The notes under the pieces were generated by a model that saw only the letters and a program-made list of their open reading frames with translations, searched no databases and was not told where the DNA came from. Shown one piece after another: positions 42,198 through 50,610 of a DNA stretch of 64,000 nt (positions are counted from its first letter, which is position 1; the number at the start of each line of letters is the position of its first letter). A program made the position numbers and the translations under genes. This stretch comes from Trinickia violacea (GTDB lineage Bacteria; Pseudomonadota; Gammaproteobacteria; Burkholderiales; Burkholderiaceae). The stretch is taken from NCBI RefSeq assembly GCF_005280735.1, contig NZ_CP040077.1, positions 2,480,001 to 2,544,000 of the forward strand. Reading direction: 5' to 3'.

Positions 42198-44669
42198 TCA
42201 AGGCTTGTTGTCCTCGAACATGTTCATGATCTGCTGCTTCTCGCCTTGCGAGACAGACGGCGTCTGAAGCCCCGCCGGCCCGATGCTGCCCACCGCATCG
42301 CTCGCCGCCGCAAGCGCGTTGCCCGACTCGAGGCCGATGCTCGCGACGAAGCCGTTGCCCGGCACCATGTCCGCGAAATACAGCTCGCCGTCGACGGTCG
42401 TCACGCTATCGGGCATCGGCATCTCCTGCTGCGGCACGCCGCGCAGCGCGCGTCCCATGTACTCGACCCAGATCGGCAGCGCGAGCTGCGCGCCGAATTC
42501 GCGGCTGCCGAGGCTTTTCGGCTGGTCGTAGCCCATCCAGGCGACCGCGACCAGCGACGGTTGATAGCCCGCGAACCAGCCGTCCTTCGCATCGTTGGTC
42601 GTACCCGTCTTGCCCGACAGATCCGAACGTTTCAGCACGTTCGTGCCGGCGCCCGTACCGGACGTCGCCACCGAATGCAGGAGGCTGTTCATGATGTAGT
42701 CGTTCGCGGCGCTGATCGTGCGCGGCGCGTTCTGTCCGGCGACGATCGGCTGCGCCTTCGAGATCGGCTGGCCGCGCGCGTCGTCGACTTCGGCGATCAG
42801 ATACGGGTTGATGCGATAGCCGCCGTTCGCGAACACGCTATAGGCTCCCGCCGATTGCAACGGCGTGACGAGACCCGCACCGAGCGCCATCGGCAGGTAC
42901 GGCGGCGTCTTGTCCGCGTCGAAACCGAACTTCTGCGTCACGTAGTCCTGCGCGTACTTCGTGCCGATGTACGAAAGGATGCGGATCGACACGAGGTTCT
43001 TCGACTTCTCGAGCGCGACGCGCATCGGCATCGGACCGTCAGGCTGATCGTCGTCCTTCGGCTCCCACGCGTCGCCGCCCGGCGTGCTCGGCGGGAAGTA
43101 CAACGGCGCATCGTTGATGATCGTCGCGGGGGCGAGCCCTTTTTCGAGCGCGGCCGAATAGATGAACGGCTTGAAGCTCGAGCCCGGCTGGCGCCATGCC
43201 TGCGTCACGTGGTTGAACTTGTTCTTGTTGAAGTCGAAACCGCCGACGAGCGCGCGGATGGCGCCGTCCTGCGGCGTCAGCGACACGAGCGCGCCCTCCA
43301 CTTGCGGCAATTGCGTGATCTGCCAATCGCCGTCCTTCGCGCCCGGCATCACGCGCACGATCGAGCCGGGCTTGATGCGCTGCGCCTGGTTCGCGCGCGG
43401 GCTCAGTGCCGTCGCGACGAACTTGAGGCCGTCGCCCTTCACCGTCACCGTCGTGCCGTCGACGAACTGCGCCGTCACCGAAGCCGGGCTCGCCTCGGTC
43501 ACGACGGCCGCGACGATCTCGCCGTTGTCGGGGTGATCGGCGAGCGCATCGTCGATCGCCTGATCGCGGTCGTCGGCGTTGTCCGGCAGCTGGATGAAGC
43601 CTTCCGGGCCGCGATAGCCATGGCGCCGCTCGTAGTCCATCACGCCCTTGCGCACCGCGCGATAGGCGGCGTCCTGATCGCCGGAATCGATGGTCGTCAC
43701 GACCGTCAGGCCGCGCGTGTAAGTCTCATCCTTGTATTGCGCGTACATGAGCTGACGCACCATTTCCGCGACGTACTCGGCGTGCACGCTGTACTCGTTG
43801 CCCGACGCCTTCGTATGAATCGGCTCCTTCACGGCCTGGTCGTACTGCGCCTGCGTGATGTAGTTCAAATCGAGCATGCGCTTCAGGATGTATTCCTGAC
43901 GGATCTTCGCGCGCTTCGGATTGACGATCGGGTTGTACGCCGACGGCGCCTTCGGCAAGCCCGCGAGCATCGCCGCCTGAGCAAGCGAGATGTCCTTCAG
44001 GTCCTTGCCGAAGTAGACACGCGCCGCGGCGGCGAAGCCGTATGCGCGCTCGCCGAGATAGATCTGATTCATATACAGCTCGAGAATCTGATCCTTCGTG
44101 AGCGCGCTTTCGATCTTGTACGCCAGCATCATTTCGTAGATCTTGCGCGTGTACGTCTTCTCGCTCGACAGGAAGAAGTTGCGCGCGACCTGCATCGTGA
44201 TCGTGCTCGCACCCTGTGAAGCGCCGCCGTGCATGAAGTCGGTCATGCCCGCGCGCAGGATGCCGATGAAGTCGACGCCGCCGTGCTCGTAGAAGCGGTA
44301 GTCCTCGATCGCGAGCACCGCTTTCTTTTGCATGTCTGGAATGTCCTGGAAGCGCACGAGGCTGCGGCGCTCTTCGCCGAACTCGCCGATCAGCACGTGG
44401 TCCGCCGTGTAGACGCGCAGCGGCACCTTCGGCCGATAGTCGGTCAAGGCATCGAGCGACGGCAGCTGCGGCGCCATCACGACGAGCGCATAGCCGACGA
44501 TCAGCGCGCCGACGACAGCGAGCGTCGCGAAGAGACCAACGAACGTGAGCGCGATGCGCGCGCCGAATGAGCGGCCGCGAGGTGCGGATGAGCGTTCGGT
44601 GTAGTGTCGGTTGGAATCTCGGTCGTCTGCCGATTCGTGCGAGGATTGCGGTCGTTTAATGATAGGCAT
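42198..44669 (-). CDS. mrcA: Bifunctional penicillin-binding protein 1A
   Basis: An 823-residue class A PBP. It has a short cytoplasmic tail, one TM at about residues 40-64 (ALTFVGLFATLAVVGALIVGY), then a glycosyltransferase domain with the catalytic Glu122 in IEDYRFYEHGGVDF. An OB-like insert follows (about 330-440), then a transpeptidase domain with Ser497 (SSFK), a KSKNL motif and KTGTTNDAKDG. It polymerises and crosslinks peptidoglycan in the periplasm. The residue counts fit mrcA/ponA of Burkholderiales. The gene is flanked by the two 36-bp DnaA-box-like elements and is not in an obvious operon. Confidence 0.96.
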   Translation of the reverse strand: MPIIKRPQSSHESADDRDSNRHYTERSSAPRGRSFGARIALTFVGLFATLAVVGALIVGYALVVMAPQLPSLDALTDYRPKVPLRVYTADHVLIGEFGEERRSLVRFQDIPDMQKKAVLAIEDYRFYEHGGVDFIGILRAGMTDFMHGGASQGASTITMQVARNFFLSSEKTYTRKIYEMMLAYKIESALTKDQILELYMNQIYLGERAYGFAAAARVYFGKDLKDISLAQAAMLAGLPKAPSAYNPIVNPKRAKIRQEYILKRMLDLNYITQAQYDQAVKEPIHTKASGNEYSVHAEYVAEMVRQLMYAQYKDETYTRGLTVVTTIDSGDQDAAYRAVRKGVMDYERRHGYRGPEGFIQLPDNADDRDQAIDDALADHPDNGEIVAAVVTEASPASVTAQFVDGTTVTVKGDGLKFVATALSPRANQAQRIKPGSIVRVMPGAKDGDWQITQLPQVEGALVSLTPQDGAIRALVGGFDFNKNKFNHVTQAWRQPGSSFKPFIYSAALEKGLAPATIINDAPLYFPPSTPGGDAWEPKDDDQPDGPMPMRVALEKSKNLVSIRILSYIGTKYAQDYVTQKFGFDADKTPPYLPMALGAGLVTPLQSAGAYSVFANGGYRINPYLIAEVDDARGQPISKAQPIVAGQNAPRTISAANDYIMNSLLHSVATSGTGAGTNVLKRSDLSGKTGTTNDAKDGWFAGYQPSLVAVAWMGYDQPKSLGSREFGAQLALPIWVEYMGRALRGVPQQEMPMPDSVTTVDGELYFADMVPGNGFVASIGLESGNALAAASDAVGSIGPAGLQTPSVSQGEKQQIMNMFEDNKP

Positions 44670-45182
44670 GACTGGAAAGGTGGACGCGGCGTGCCGCGCC
44701 GGTTGCGCGCTGGTTTCTCGCGCGTGTGGATCGTGATCGTGACGTCATGGCATCGTGCGTGCGCGGCGTGTCTGTCATGTTTGGCCGGCCGCGTTTTCGA
44801 GACTTCCCGGCAGCGCCCGCCCCCCGGGCCAAGCCGCTGCACCACGCCAAGCGTGCAATGCAACAGCGCATTTTAATAAAACCCGACGGTTGACAACGAA
44901 CTTTTTTTGTAAGAATTCCCTATTGGTCGGACCCTGTTCCGCCGGATCTCGGGCCGGCGCACATACCGGCGCGATCGGCCTAAGTTATCAACAGAATATG
45001 TTGAAAGCCCTGTGGAAAAAAGTCAGACAAGGTCATCAACTCGTTGATACCGCAGACATTTCGCGGGCTGCACGTTTCGCGCCTGCCGATCTCGTCTTAT
45101 GATGGACAACGTTCTGCACCGTCTGCCTCGAGGCGCACAACGCCGGGCGCTTCGGAGTCAAACGCATGTCCGCGAATCGACC
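44670..45182. other. Intergenic region between divergent mrcA and the RHH-like gene
   Basis: Five hundred bases, moving from GC-rich near mrcA to AT-rich around 44870-45060. It contains a TTGACA followed by GAACTTTTTTTG (44891-44910), a possible promoter without a clear -10, and copy B of the 36-bp element at 44984-45019. No supported gene. Confidence 0.5.
44984..45019. repeat. 36-bp element with DnaA-box-like ends, copy B
   Basis: Read on the minus strand it starts TTTTCCACAG and ends CTGTTGATAAC, the same layout and length as copy A (42019-42054) in inverse orientation. It lies 164 bases upstream of the RHH-like gene. Confidence 0.55.
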
Positions 45183-45776
45183 ATGAACAAGTCCAGTGAA
45201 CGCATCGTCATCTTCGTCACGCCTGCGCAGAAACTTGCCATCTCGACGAGCGCGCAGCGTCTTGGGATCAGCGTCAGTGAATTGATCCGGCGAGCCGTGC
45301 TCGAGTTCGATGCGACGGGCGATCAGGTCAAGGCGGCGAGCATCGTCGATCGTCTTCATGCCCCTCAAGCCCCCAATGCGTTGAACGAAACGCTGCGGCG
45401 CGTGGCGAAAGCGGCGCCTGCGGGGCGTCACGTCGTGCCGGCGCTTTCGGGAGAGACGCGGGGCGAGAAGCCAGGCGATGGCAAGCCGCCGCGCACGTCG
45501 CTCGGCGCGTCGGTCGCGCAAGCGCTCGCCAAGGCCGACGACGACACGCGCTTCACACAGGAGGCCGTCGAAAGGGTCACCGCGAAAAAAGCAGCGGAGC
45601 AGACGCGTCCGCGGGCGAAAGCGGCCACGCCGAAGCCGGCCTCGGCGAAGTCGGCTGCGCCAGAAACGCCGCTCGACGCCGATGGCTCGGGCTCCGAAGT
45701 GACCTCCAACGTCACCTCCAATTCGGCTGGCGACGAAGCGGCAGGTTCTACCGACGATGACGGCAGTTTCGCTTGA
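45183..45776 (+). CDS. Ribbon-helix-helix-like protein with low-complexity tail
   Basis: A 197-residue protein. The first ~50 residues (SERIVIFVTPAQKLAISTSAQRLGISVSELIRRAVLEF, given here as ERIVIFVTPAQK and LGISVSELIRRAV) have the strand-helix-helix pattern of ribbon-helix-helix DNA-binding proteins. The remaining ~130 residues are Ala/Pro/Lys-rich and probably disordered, ending in an acidic Ser/Thr tail. Neither a toxin nor a relaxase gene is adjacent. The start MNKSSE at 45183 is preferred over a longer open frame. It lies 430 bp upstream of the PspA-family gene on the same strand and may regulate it; that is only inference. Confidence 0.7.
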   Translation: MNKSSERIVIFVTPAQKLAISTSAQRLGISVSELIRRAVLEFDATGDQVKAASIVDRLHAPQAPNALNETLRRVAKAAPAGRHVVPALSGETRGEKPGDGKPPRTSLGASVAQALAKADDDTRFTQEAVERVTAKKAAEQTRPRAKAATPKPASAKSAAPETPLDADGSGSEVTSNVTSNSAGDEAAGSTDDDGSFA

Positions 45777-46206
45777 CACGAATCCTTTCAAAATCGAAAG
45801 CATCAGTCGCGAATTTAAGCGGCAATTCGCTAAAGCATTCGTTTTCCATGCCTGATTACATGGCGTGTTTTTCCCGTTCGCCTTGCCCATTTACGCCACG
45901 CAAAAACACCAACCTATTCGTCATCCGTTGAAATCGATACGCAGCGTGCGTTTAAGCATTCTTTAAGCGAACGCATGCTGTAATATTCGCCGCGTAAAGC
46001 ACAAATAGCGTTGGCGCTTGCGGATAGGACTCACATACGCCAGTCACCGCATCCTCATAAAATGGACGCATGACTATTGCAATCCGCCCGCCTGCCCCGA
46101 CATCCGCGTCGCGTGCATCCAATGGCGCACAGGCGCCCCGCGTAGCGTATCGATGGCTCGCAGCGCTATTCGGCTTAGGCGCCGATTTCAATCCACGGAG
46201 GAATTC
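45777..46206. other. AT-richer intergenic region upstream of the PspA-like gene
   Basis: A 430-base gap of lower GC than the genes. It contains a TTTAAGC direct repeat (45951-45957 and 45962-45968) inside TGCGTT...AACGCA arms, a possible regulator site. I could not find a -24/-12 sigma-54 promoter of the kind that drives classical pspA. Confidence 0.4.
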
Positions 46207-46887
46207 ATGTCGCTTTTCGATAGCATTTCGCGCACGGTCAAAGGACTTTTGAACGACGCTGCCGATTCCGTGCAGGACCCGTCGCGCGACGCGCGCCAGA
46301 TCGTGCGCGAGCTCGACGACAGCATCGCCAAGGCGGAAAACTCGCTGATCGAGATCGAAGCGCAGGTCGCCACGCAGCAAAGCAAGCGCGATGTCGCGGC
46401 TGAAAAGGCGAAGAAATACGAGGACGGCGCGAAGCGCGCGCTGCAATCGGGCGACGAGGGCCTCGCACGCGAAGCGCTTTCGGCGCAGGCGAATGCGGAA
46501 GCCGAGCGCGACGCGCTCGCCGGCGAACTCGCCAAGCTCGAACCGTCGGTCGATCAATTGAAGTCGCAGATCGCCGACATGCGCCAGCGCCGCAACGATC
46601 TCAACGCGCGCTCGAACATCCTCCAGGCGAAGCAGGAAATCGCGCAGGCGAAGGACGTCGCCGCGACCGCGCTTGGCGGCATCGGCGGCAAGAACCTGTC
46701 GGAAGACTTTCAGAAGCTCGAAGACAAGGTCACGCTGCAGAACGCGCGCTCCGACGCGCGCCTGAATTCCGCCGATACGGCAAGCGGCAAGGCGCTCGAC
46801 GACAAGCTCGCCGCGCTGAACCATGGCCCGTCGGTGGAAGATCGTCTCGAAGCGCTGAAAAAACAGTTGAATACGCCGGCGGAATAA
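46207..46887 (+). CDS. PspA/IM30 family protein
   Basis: A 226-residue, almost wholly coiled-coil protein. The N-terminal amphipathic segment MSLFDSISRTVKGLLNDAAD and the DPSRDARQIVRELDDSI helix are typical of PspA/IM30 (ESCRT-III superfamily) proteins that bind stressed inner membrane. It is closer in style to YjfJ-type paralogues than to E. coli PspA. The start has GGAGG at 46197-46201. The TPR membrane protein gene follows 48 bp downstream. No pspB, pspC or pspF is present, so the membrane partner is likely to be that downstream protein. Confidence 0.9.
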   Translation: MSLFDSISRTVKGLLNDAADSVQDPSRDARQIVRELDDSIAKAENSLIEIEAQVATQQSKRDVAAEKAKKYEDGAKRALQSGDEGLAREALSAQANAEAERDALAGELAKLEPSVDQLKSQIADMRQRRNDLNARSNILQAKQEIAQAKDVAATALGGIGGKNLSEDFQKLEDKVTLQNARSDARLNSADTASGKALDDKLAALNHGPSVEDRLEALKKQLNTPAE

Positions 46888-46935
46888 CACCGCGTTCACG
46901 ACATGGAGACGGGCGCTCGCCGCCCGGTCCGCATC

Positions 46936-48120
46936 ATGAAGAAATTTCTCGCAGCCGCTGGAATGTCGCTGATGCTGGTATCGGCCGCGGCGTTTGCCGT
47001 GCCGAGCGCGCAGCAAGTCGAGCGCGCGATGGCGCAAGGCAACTGGCAGCAAGCCGATTCGGAACTGAGCCAGGTGCTCGAAGCGCATCCGAACAACGCG
47101 CACGCGCATTACCTCTACGGTCAAGTCCTCGATCGCGAGGGACGCTACGCCGACGCGCTCGCGCAAATCCAGCAGGCGAAGTCGCTCGATCCGCAAATCC
47201 GCTTCACGAATCCGTCGAATTTCGCGCAGGTCGAGGCGCGTATCCAGGCCCACGCGCAAGCCCATGCGAATGCAGGCAGCGTGACGACGCAGCCACGCTC
47301 CTCCGTCATGTCGACCACGTCGAATCCGTTCACGCAAACGCAGGCCATGCCGCAAGCGAGCGAGCGCCATGGTCCGTCGATGGCGGCTTGGATCGGCATC
47401 GTGCTGCTGTTCGTGGTGATCGCGCTCGTGCTGCGCTGGACGTTGCGCCGCGCCCGCTCGACCGAAGACACGCGAGCCGACGAAGACCGCCGCGCCCAAC
47501 TGAAGCGCGCGACCGATTTGCTGAACGCGGTGCGCTCGCTGAAGCTCGACGTGCGTCTTTCGACGGCGCCGGGGCATGAGGCGCTGACAAACGAAGTCGA
47601 AGGCGCCGAGAACCAATTGCGCGACCTCGTCGAAACGCTCTCGAACGGCAAGAACCCGGTGCCGCCGTATCAGATCGACGACCTCGAAAAGCAAGTCGCG
47701 AGCCTCAAGGCGCGCGCCGAAGGACGGCCCGATCCGAACGCGGCGCCCGCGCCCGGACAGTCCGCCTATGCGCAAGAAGCCGAGCGCTTCGGACAGCCGC
47801 AACAACCGCCCTATCCGCCTCAGTATCCGCCGCAGCAACAGCCGCAAGTCGTCGTGCAGCAAGGCGGCGGCTTCGGCAGCGGCATGGGCGGCCTGCTCAC
47901 CGGCGTGCTGCTTGGCGAAGCGCTGTCGGGCAACCGTGACCGCGTGGTCGAGCGCGACGTGATCGTCGATGACGAAACGCGCCGTCGCGAACCCGGCGGC
48001 GCCCAAGGCGGCGATGGCGGCGTCGACTTCGGCACAGGGTCGAACGACTGGAACGACAACAGCGGTGGCGGCGTCGACATGGGCAACAACGACGATTCGG
48101 GCGGCTGGTCCGACACGTGA
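46936..48120 (+). CDS. TPR-containing inner-membrane protein linked to PspA
   Basis: A 394-residue protein. It has a signal peptide (MKKFLAAAGMSLMLVSAAAFA), one or two tetratricopeptide units at about 24-85 (WQQADSELSQVLEAHPNNAHA, split as WQQADSELSQVL and EAHPNNAHAHYLYGQV), a Gln/Ala/Thr linker, a TM helix at 149-168, then a cytoplasmic part with a helical segment (about 175-265), a Pro/Gln-rich stretch, and a Gly-rich segment GGGFGSGMGGLLTGVLLGEAL. The tail is Asp/Gly/Asn-rich. I do not recognise the full architecture. Its TGA overlaps the GTG of the monooxygenase gene (48117-48120), so their translation is likely coupled. Confidence 0.78.
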   Translation: MKKFLAAAGMSLMLVSAAAFAVPSAQQVERAMAQGNWQQADSELSQVLEAHPNNAHAHYLYGQVLDREGRYADALAQIQQAKSLDPQIRFTNPSNFAQVEARIQAHAQAHANAGSVTTQPRSSVMSTTSNPFTQTQAMPQASERHGPSMAAWIGIVLLFVVIALVLRWTLRRARSTEDTRADEDRRAQLKRATDLLNAVRSLKLDVRLSTAPGHEALTNEVEGAENQLRDLVETLSNGKNPVPPYQIDDLEKQVASLKARAEGRPDPNAAPAPGQSAYAQEAERFGQPQQPPYPPQYPPQQQPQVVVQQGGGFGSGMGGLLTGVLLGEALSGNRDRVVERDVIVDDETRRREPGGAQGGDGGVDFGTGSNDWNDNSGGGVDMGNNDDSGGWSDT

Positions 48121-49613
48121 AGCACCCTCCATCGCCGCGCATTGCGATCGTCGGCAGCGGCTTTGCCGGCATCGGCATGGCGATCCGCTTGAAACGCCTC
48201 GGCATCACGTCGTTTACGGTCTACGAGGCAGCCGACGACATCGGCGGTACCTGGCGCGACAACACCTATCCCGGTACCGCCTGCGATATCCCTTCGCACC
48301 TCTACTCGTTTTCGTTCGAGCCGAACCCGTCGTGGTCGCGCGCGTTCGGGCAACAGCACGAAATCCTCGCCTACCTCAAAGGTTGCGCGCGCAAGTACGA
48401 CATCGAGCCGTTCATTCGCTGCAAGACGCGCGTCAATTCGGCCCGCTTCGATGACGCACGAGGCGTATGGCAACTCGAACTGCGAGGCGGCGGCAGCGCT
48501 CAGGAATCGGCGAGCGTCGAAGCAGACATCGTGATCGCCGCGAGCGGCGCGCTGTCGCGTCCGGCGATGCCGCGCATCGTCGGCATCGAGCGTTTCGAAG
48601 GCACGCTCTTTCATTCCGCGCGGTGGGATCACGCCTATCCGCTCGAAGGCAAGACCGTCGCCGTGATCGGCACCGGCGCGAGCGCGATTCAGTTCATCCC
48701 GCGGATCCAGCCGCTCGTCGCGCGCTTGCATCTGTTCCAGCGCACCGCGCCGTGGATCATGCCGAAGCCCGATCGCGCGCTCACCGAGCGCATGCAGCGG
48801 CTCTTCAAGCGCCTGCCGTTCACGCAGCGGCTCGTGCGCCACGCGCTCTACTGGCAACACGAGTCGCGCGCGCTCGCGTTCGTGGCGCACCCCATGCTGA
48901 TGAAGTGGCCGACGAAGTTCAGCCTGAGCTATCTCGAGCGGCGCGTCCCCGACCCGGTGCTGCGGGCGAAGCTCACGCCGAACTACACGTTCGGCTGCAA
49001 GCGCGTGCTCTTGTCGCGCGACTACTATCCGGCGGTGAGCCAGCCCAACGTCGACGTCGTGACCACGCCGATTCGCGAGATCGTCGCCGACGGCATCGTG
49101 ACCGACGACGGCCTGCACTACCCCGTCGATGCCATCATCTGCGGCACCGGTTTTCAGGTGAGCGATGCCGGCGGCGCGCCATTCGACGTGATCGGCGCGC
49201 AAGGCGCGGATCTGGATGCGCTATGGCGGCAGCACGGCCCCGAGGCGTATCTCGGCACGAGCGTCGCCGGATTTCCGAACTTCTTCATGCTGACGGGCCC
49301 GAACACGGGGCTCGGCCACAACTCGATGATCTACATGATCGAGTCGCAAATCGCGTACATCGTCGATTGCCTGCGCGCGATGCGCCGGCGGGGCGCGCGC
49401 ACGATGTCGCTCAAGCACGAAGTGCAGCGTGCGTTCAACGCGCAGCTGCAGCACGACACGCAACGCTCGGTGTGGGCCACGGGCTGTCATAGCTGGTATC
49501 TGTCGAAAAGCGGCAAGAACACCGCGCTATGGCCCGGCTTCACGTTCACGTTCCGGCGGCGCACGCGGCGCGTGCGCGCGGCCCACTATCACTTCAATCA
49601 CTTCGGGCCGTGA
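48117..49613 (+). CDS. Flavin-containing / Baeyer-Villiger-type monooxygenase
   Basis: A 498-residue FAD/NADPH enzyme. FAD motif IVGSGFAGIGMAI at the N-terminus, a Baeyer-Villiger-like fingerprint FEGTLFHSARWD, and the NADPH motif AVIGTGASAIQFIP right after it. FMLTGPNTGLGHNS is conserved in the C-terminal part. Enzymes of this type insert oxygen into ketones or oxidise S or N atoms; the substrate is not visible. The start is GTG, overlapping the stop of the TPR protein by four bases. It converges with the methyltransferase gene 38 bp away. Confidence 0.9.
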   Translation: MKHPPSPRIAIVGSGFAGIGMAIRLKRLGITSFTVYEAADDIGGTWRDNTYPGTACDIPSHLYSFSFEPNPSWSRAFGQQHEILAYLKGCARKYDIEPFIRCKTRVNSARFDDARGVWQLELRGGGSAQESASVEADIVIAASGALSRPAMPRIVGIERFEGTLFHSARWDHAYPLEGKTVAVIGTGASAIQFIPRIQPLVARLHLFQRTAPWIMPKPDRALTERMQRLFKRLPFTQRLVRHALYWQHESRALAFVAHPMLMKWPTKFSLSYLERRVPDPVLRAKLTPNYTFGCKRVLLSRDYYPAVSQPNVDVVTTPIREIVADGIVTDDGLHYPVDAIICGTGFQVSDAGGAPFDVIGAQGADLDALWRQHGPEAYLGTSVAGFPNFFMLTGPNTGLGHNSMIYMIESQIAYIVDCLRAMRRRGARTMSLKHEVQRAFNAQLQHDTQRSVWATGCHSWYLSKSGKNTALWPGFTFTFRRRTRRVRAAHYHFNHFGP

Positions 49614-49651
49614 GCGCAGCCCCGCGCTAACGCGGCAATCGCCACGCCCGC

Positions 49652-50419
49652 TCAAGCCGGCTTGCGCCCCACGTACACAAGCGTGTCGTAGACGAAATCG
49701 ACGAGGCCGTCTTGCGCATCCTTGTCGAACAGCTCGCGCAGCGCCGCAAGCATCGGCTCGTAGTTCGCATGCCCAGGTTTCGGCGCATACGACGACGAGG
49801 CGAGCCGCCCCTTGAGTCCGTCGAAGTCGAGCCGCTGGATGTTGTCGAACATGCCCTTTTTCACGAAGTCCGCGCCGAACCACTCGGCCATCCACGCATC
49901 GCCCGGATAGCCGTCGGCAACTTGCGCGTAGTCGAGCGAATAGCGGCGCAGCAGGGCTTCGTAGTCTTCGAGAAACGGCGTGCCCGTCACGCGCCGGAAA
50001 TTCCAGATCAAGGCGATCGAGCCGCCCGGTTTCAGAACCCGCGCGAACTCGCGTTTGGCGGCCGGCGGATCGAACCAGTGAAACGCCTGCGCGGCGATGA
50101 CGAGATCGACGCTCGCATCGGGCAACGTCGTCGCTTCGCCTGTGCCCGACACGCTGCGGTATTGGATAAAGCCGGCGAGCCACCGATCGGCGGCCTGGCG
50201 CATCGCATCGTTCGGTTCGACGGCCACGACCGGATGGCCCGCGTCGAGAAAAAGCTTCGCCGAGATGCCGGTGCCCGCGCCGATATCGGCGATGCGCGCA
50301 TCGGCCGCGAGTCCGCACGTGTCGCGCAGAAACGCGACGATCTCGCGCGGATACGTCGGCCGGTATTTGACGTAGTCGGCGACGCGGTCGGTGAAGCGAT
50401 GGGTGGAGTCGTTGCTCAT
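49652..50419 (-). CDS. Class I SAM-dependent methyltransferase
   Basis: A 255-residue protein with motif I IADIGAGTGISAKLF, the acidic residue of motif II in VVAVEPND, and motif III-like VDLVIAAQAFHWFDPPAAKRE (given as VDLVIAAQAFHWFD). The layout is that of the Methyltransf_11/25 family, for which substrates are often small molecules. The target is unknown. It is a single gene, ending close to the convergent monooxygenase gene; the upstream 37-codon ORF and chemoreceptor run in the same direction. Confidence 0.88.
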   Translation of the reverse strand: MSNDSTHRFTDRVADYVKYRPTYPREIVAFLRDTCGLAADARIADIGAGTGISAKLFLDAGHPVVAVEPNDAMRQAADRWLAGFIQYRSVSGTGEATTLPDASVDLVIAAQAFHWFDPPAAKREFARVLKPGGSIALIWNFRRVTGTPFLEDYEALLRRYSLDYAQVADGYPGDAWMAEWFGADFVKKGMFDNIQRLDFDGLKGRLASSSYAPKPGHANYEPMLAALRELFDKDAQDGLVDFVYDTLVYVGRKPA

Positions 50420-50496
50420 CGGCGGGGTCCTCGGTCGGCTGGATCAGGGTGCTGACGAGGAACGTTACCGCAAGCGCGCGTCGCGTGCAGCGGCAA

Positions 50497-50610
50497 TCAA
50501 CGGCCGCCCAAAAGCTGCAGCAAGCGCCACAGAAACCGGATCACCAGCACGATCAGCTCCCACAACTTGACGAGCTGATCCCAGCCTGTGGCGCTTGGCG
50601 GATCGATCAC
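50497..50610 (-). CDS. Putative 37-residue hydrophobic peptide overlapping the chemoreceptor stop
   Basis: A short ORF whose GTG start (50608-50610) overlaps the TGA of the chemoreceptor gene (50607-50609). It encodes a soluble start (VIDPPSATGWDQ) and one hydrophobic helix with regular Trp and Arg (LWELIVLVIRFLWRLLQLL), ending GGR. The membrane-like pattern and the coupled stop/start are more regular than expected by chance in GC-rich DNA, but there is no independent evidence of expression. It could also be the remains of a lost chemoreceptor tail. Confidence 0.4.
   Translation of the reverse strand: MIDPPSATGWDQLVKLWELIVLVIRFLWRLLQLLGGR

Noticed and set aside
44891..44925. An ECF sigma-type promoter (GAACTT...) in the mrcA-RHH gap
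   Set aside because: The -35-like GAACTT is present, but no matching -10 at the right spacing could be found, so I did not list it.
45948..45974. TTTAAGC direct repeat with TGCGTT/AACGCA arms as a defined operator
   Set aside because: The arms are only six bases, the region is AT-rich and no second copy is seen. It is mentioned only in the intergenic note.
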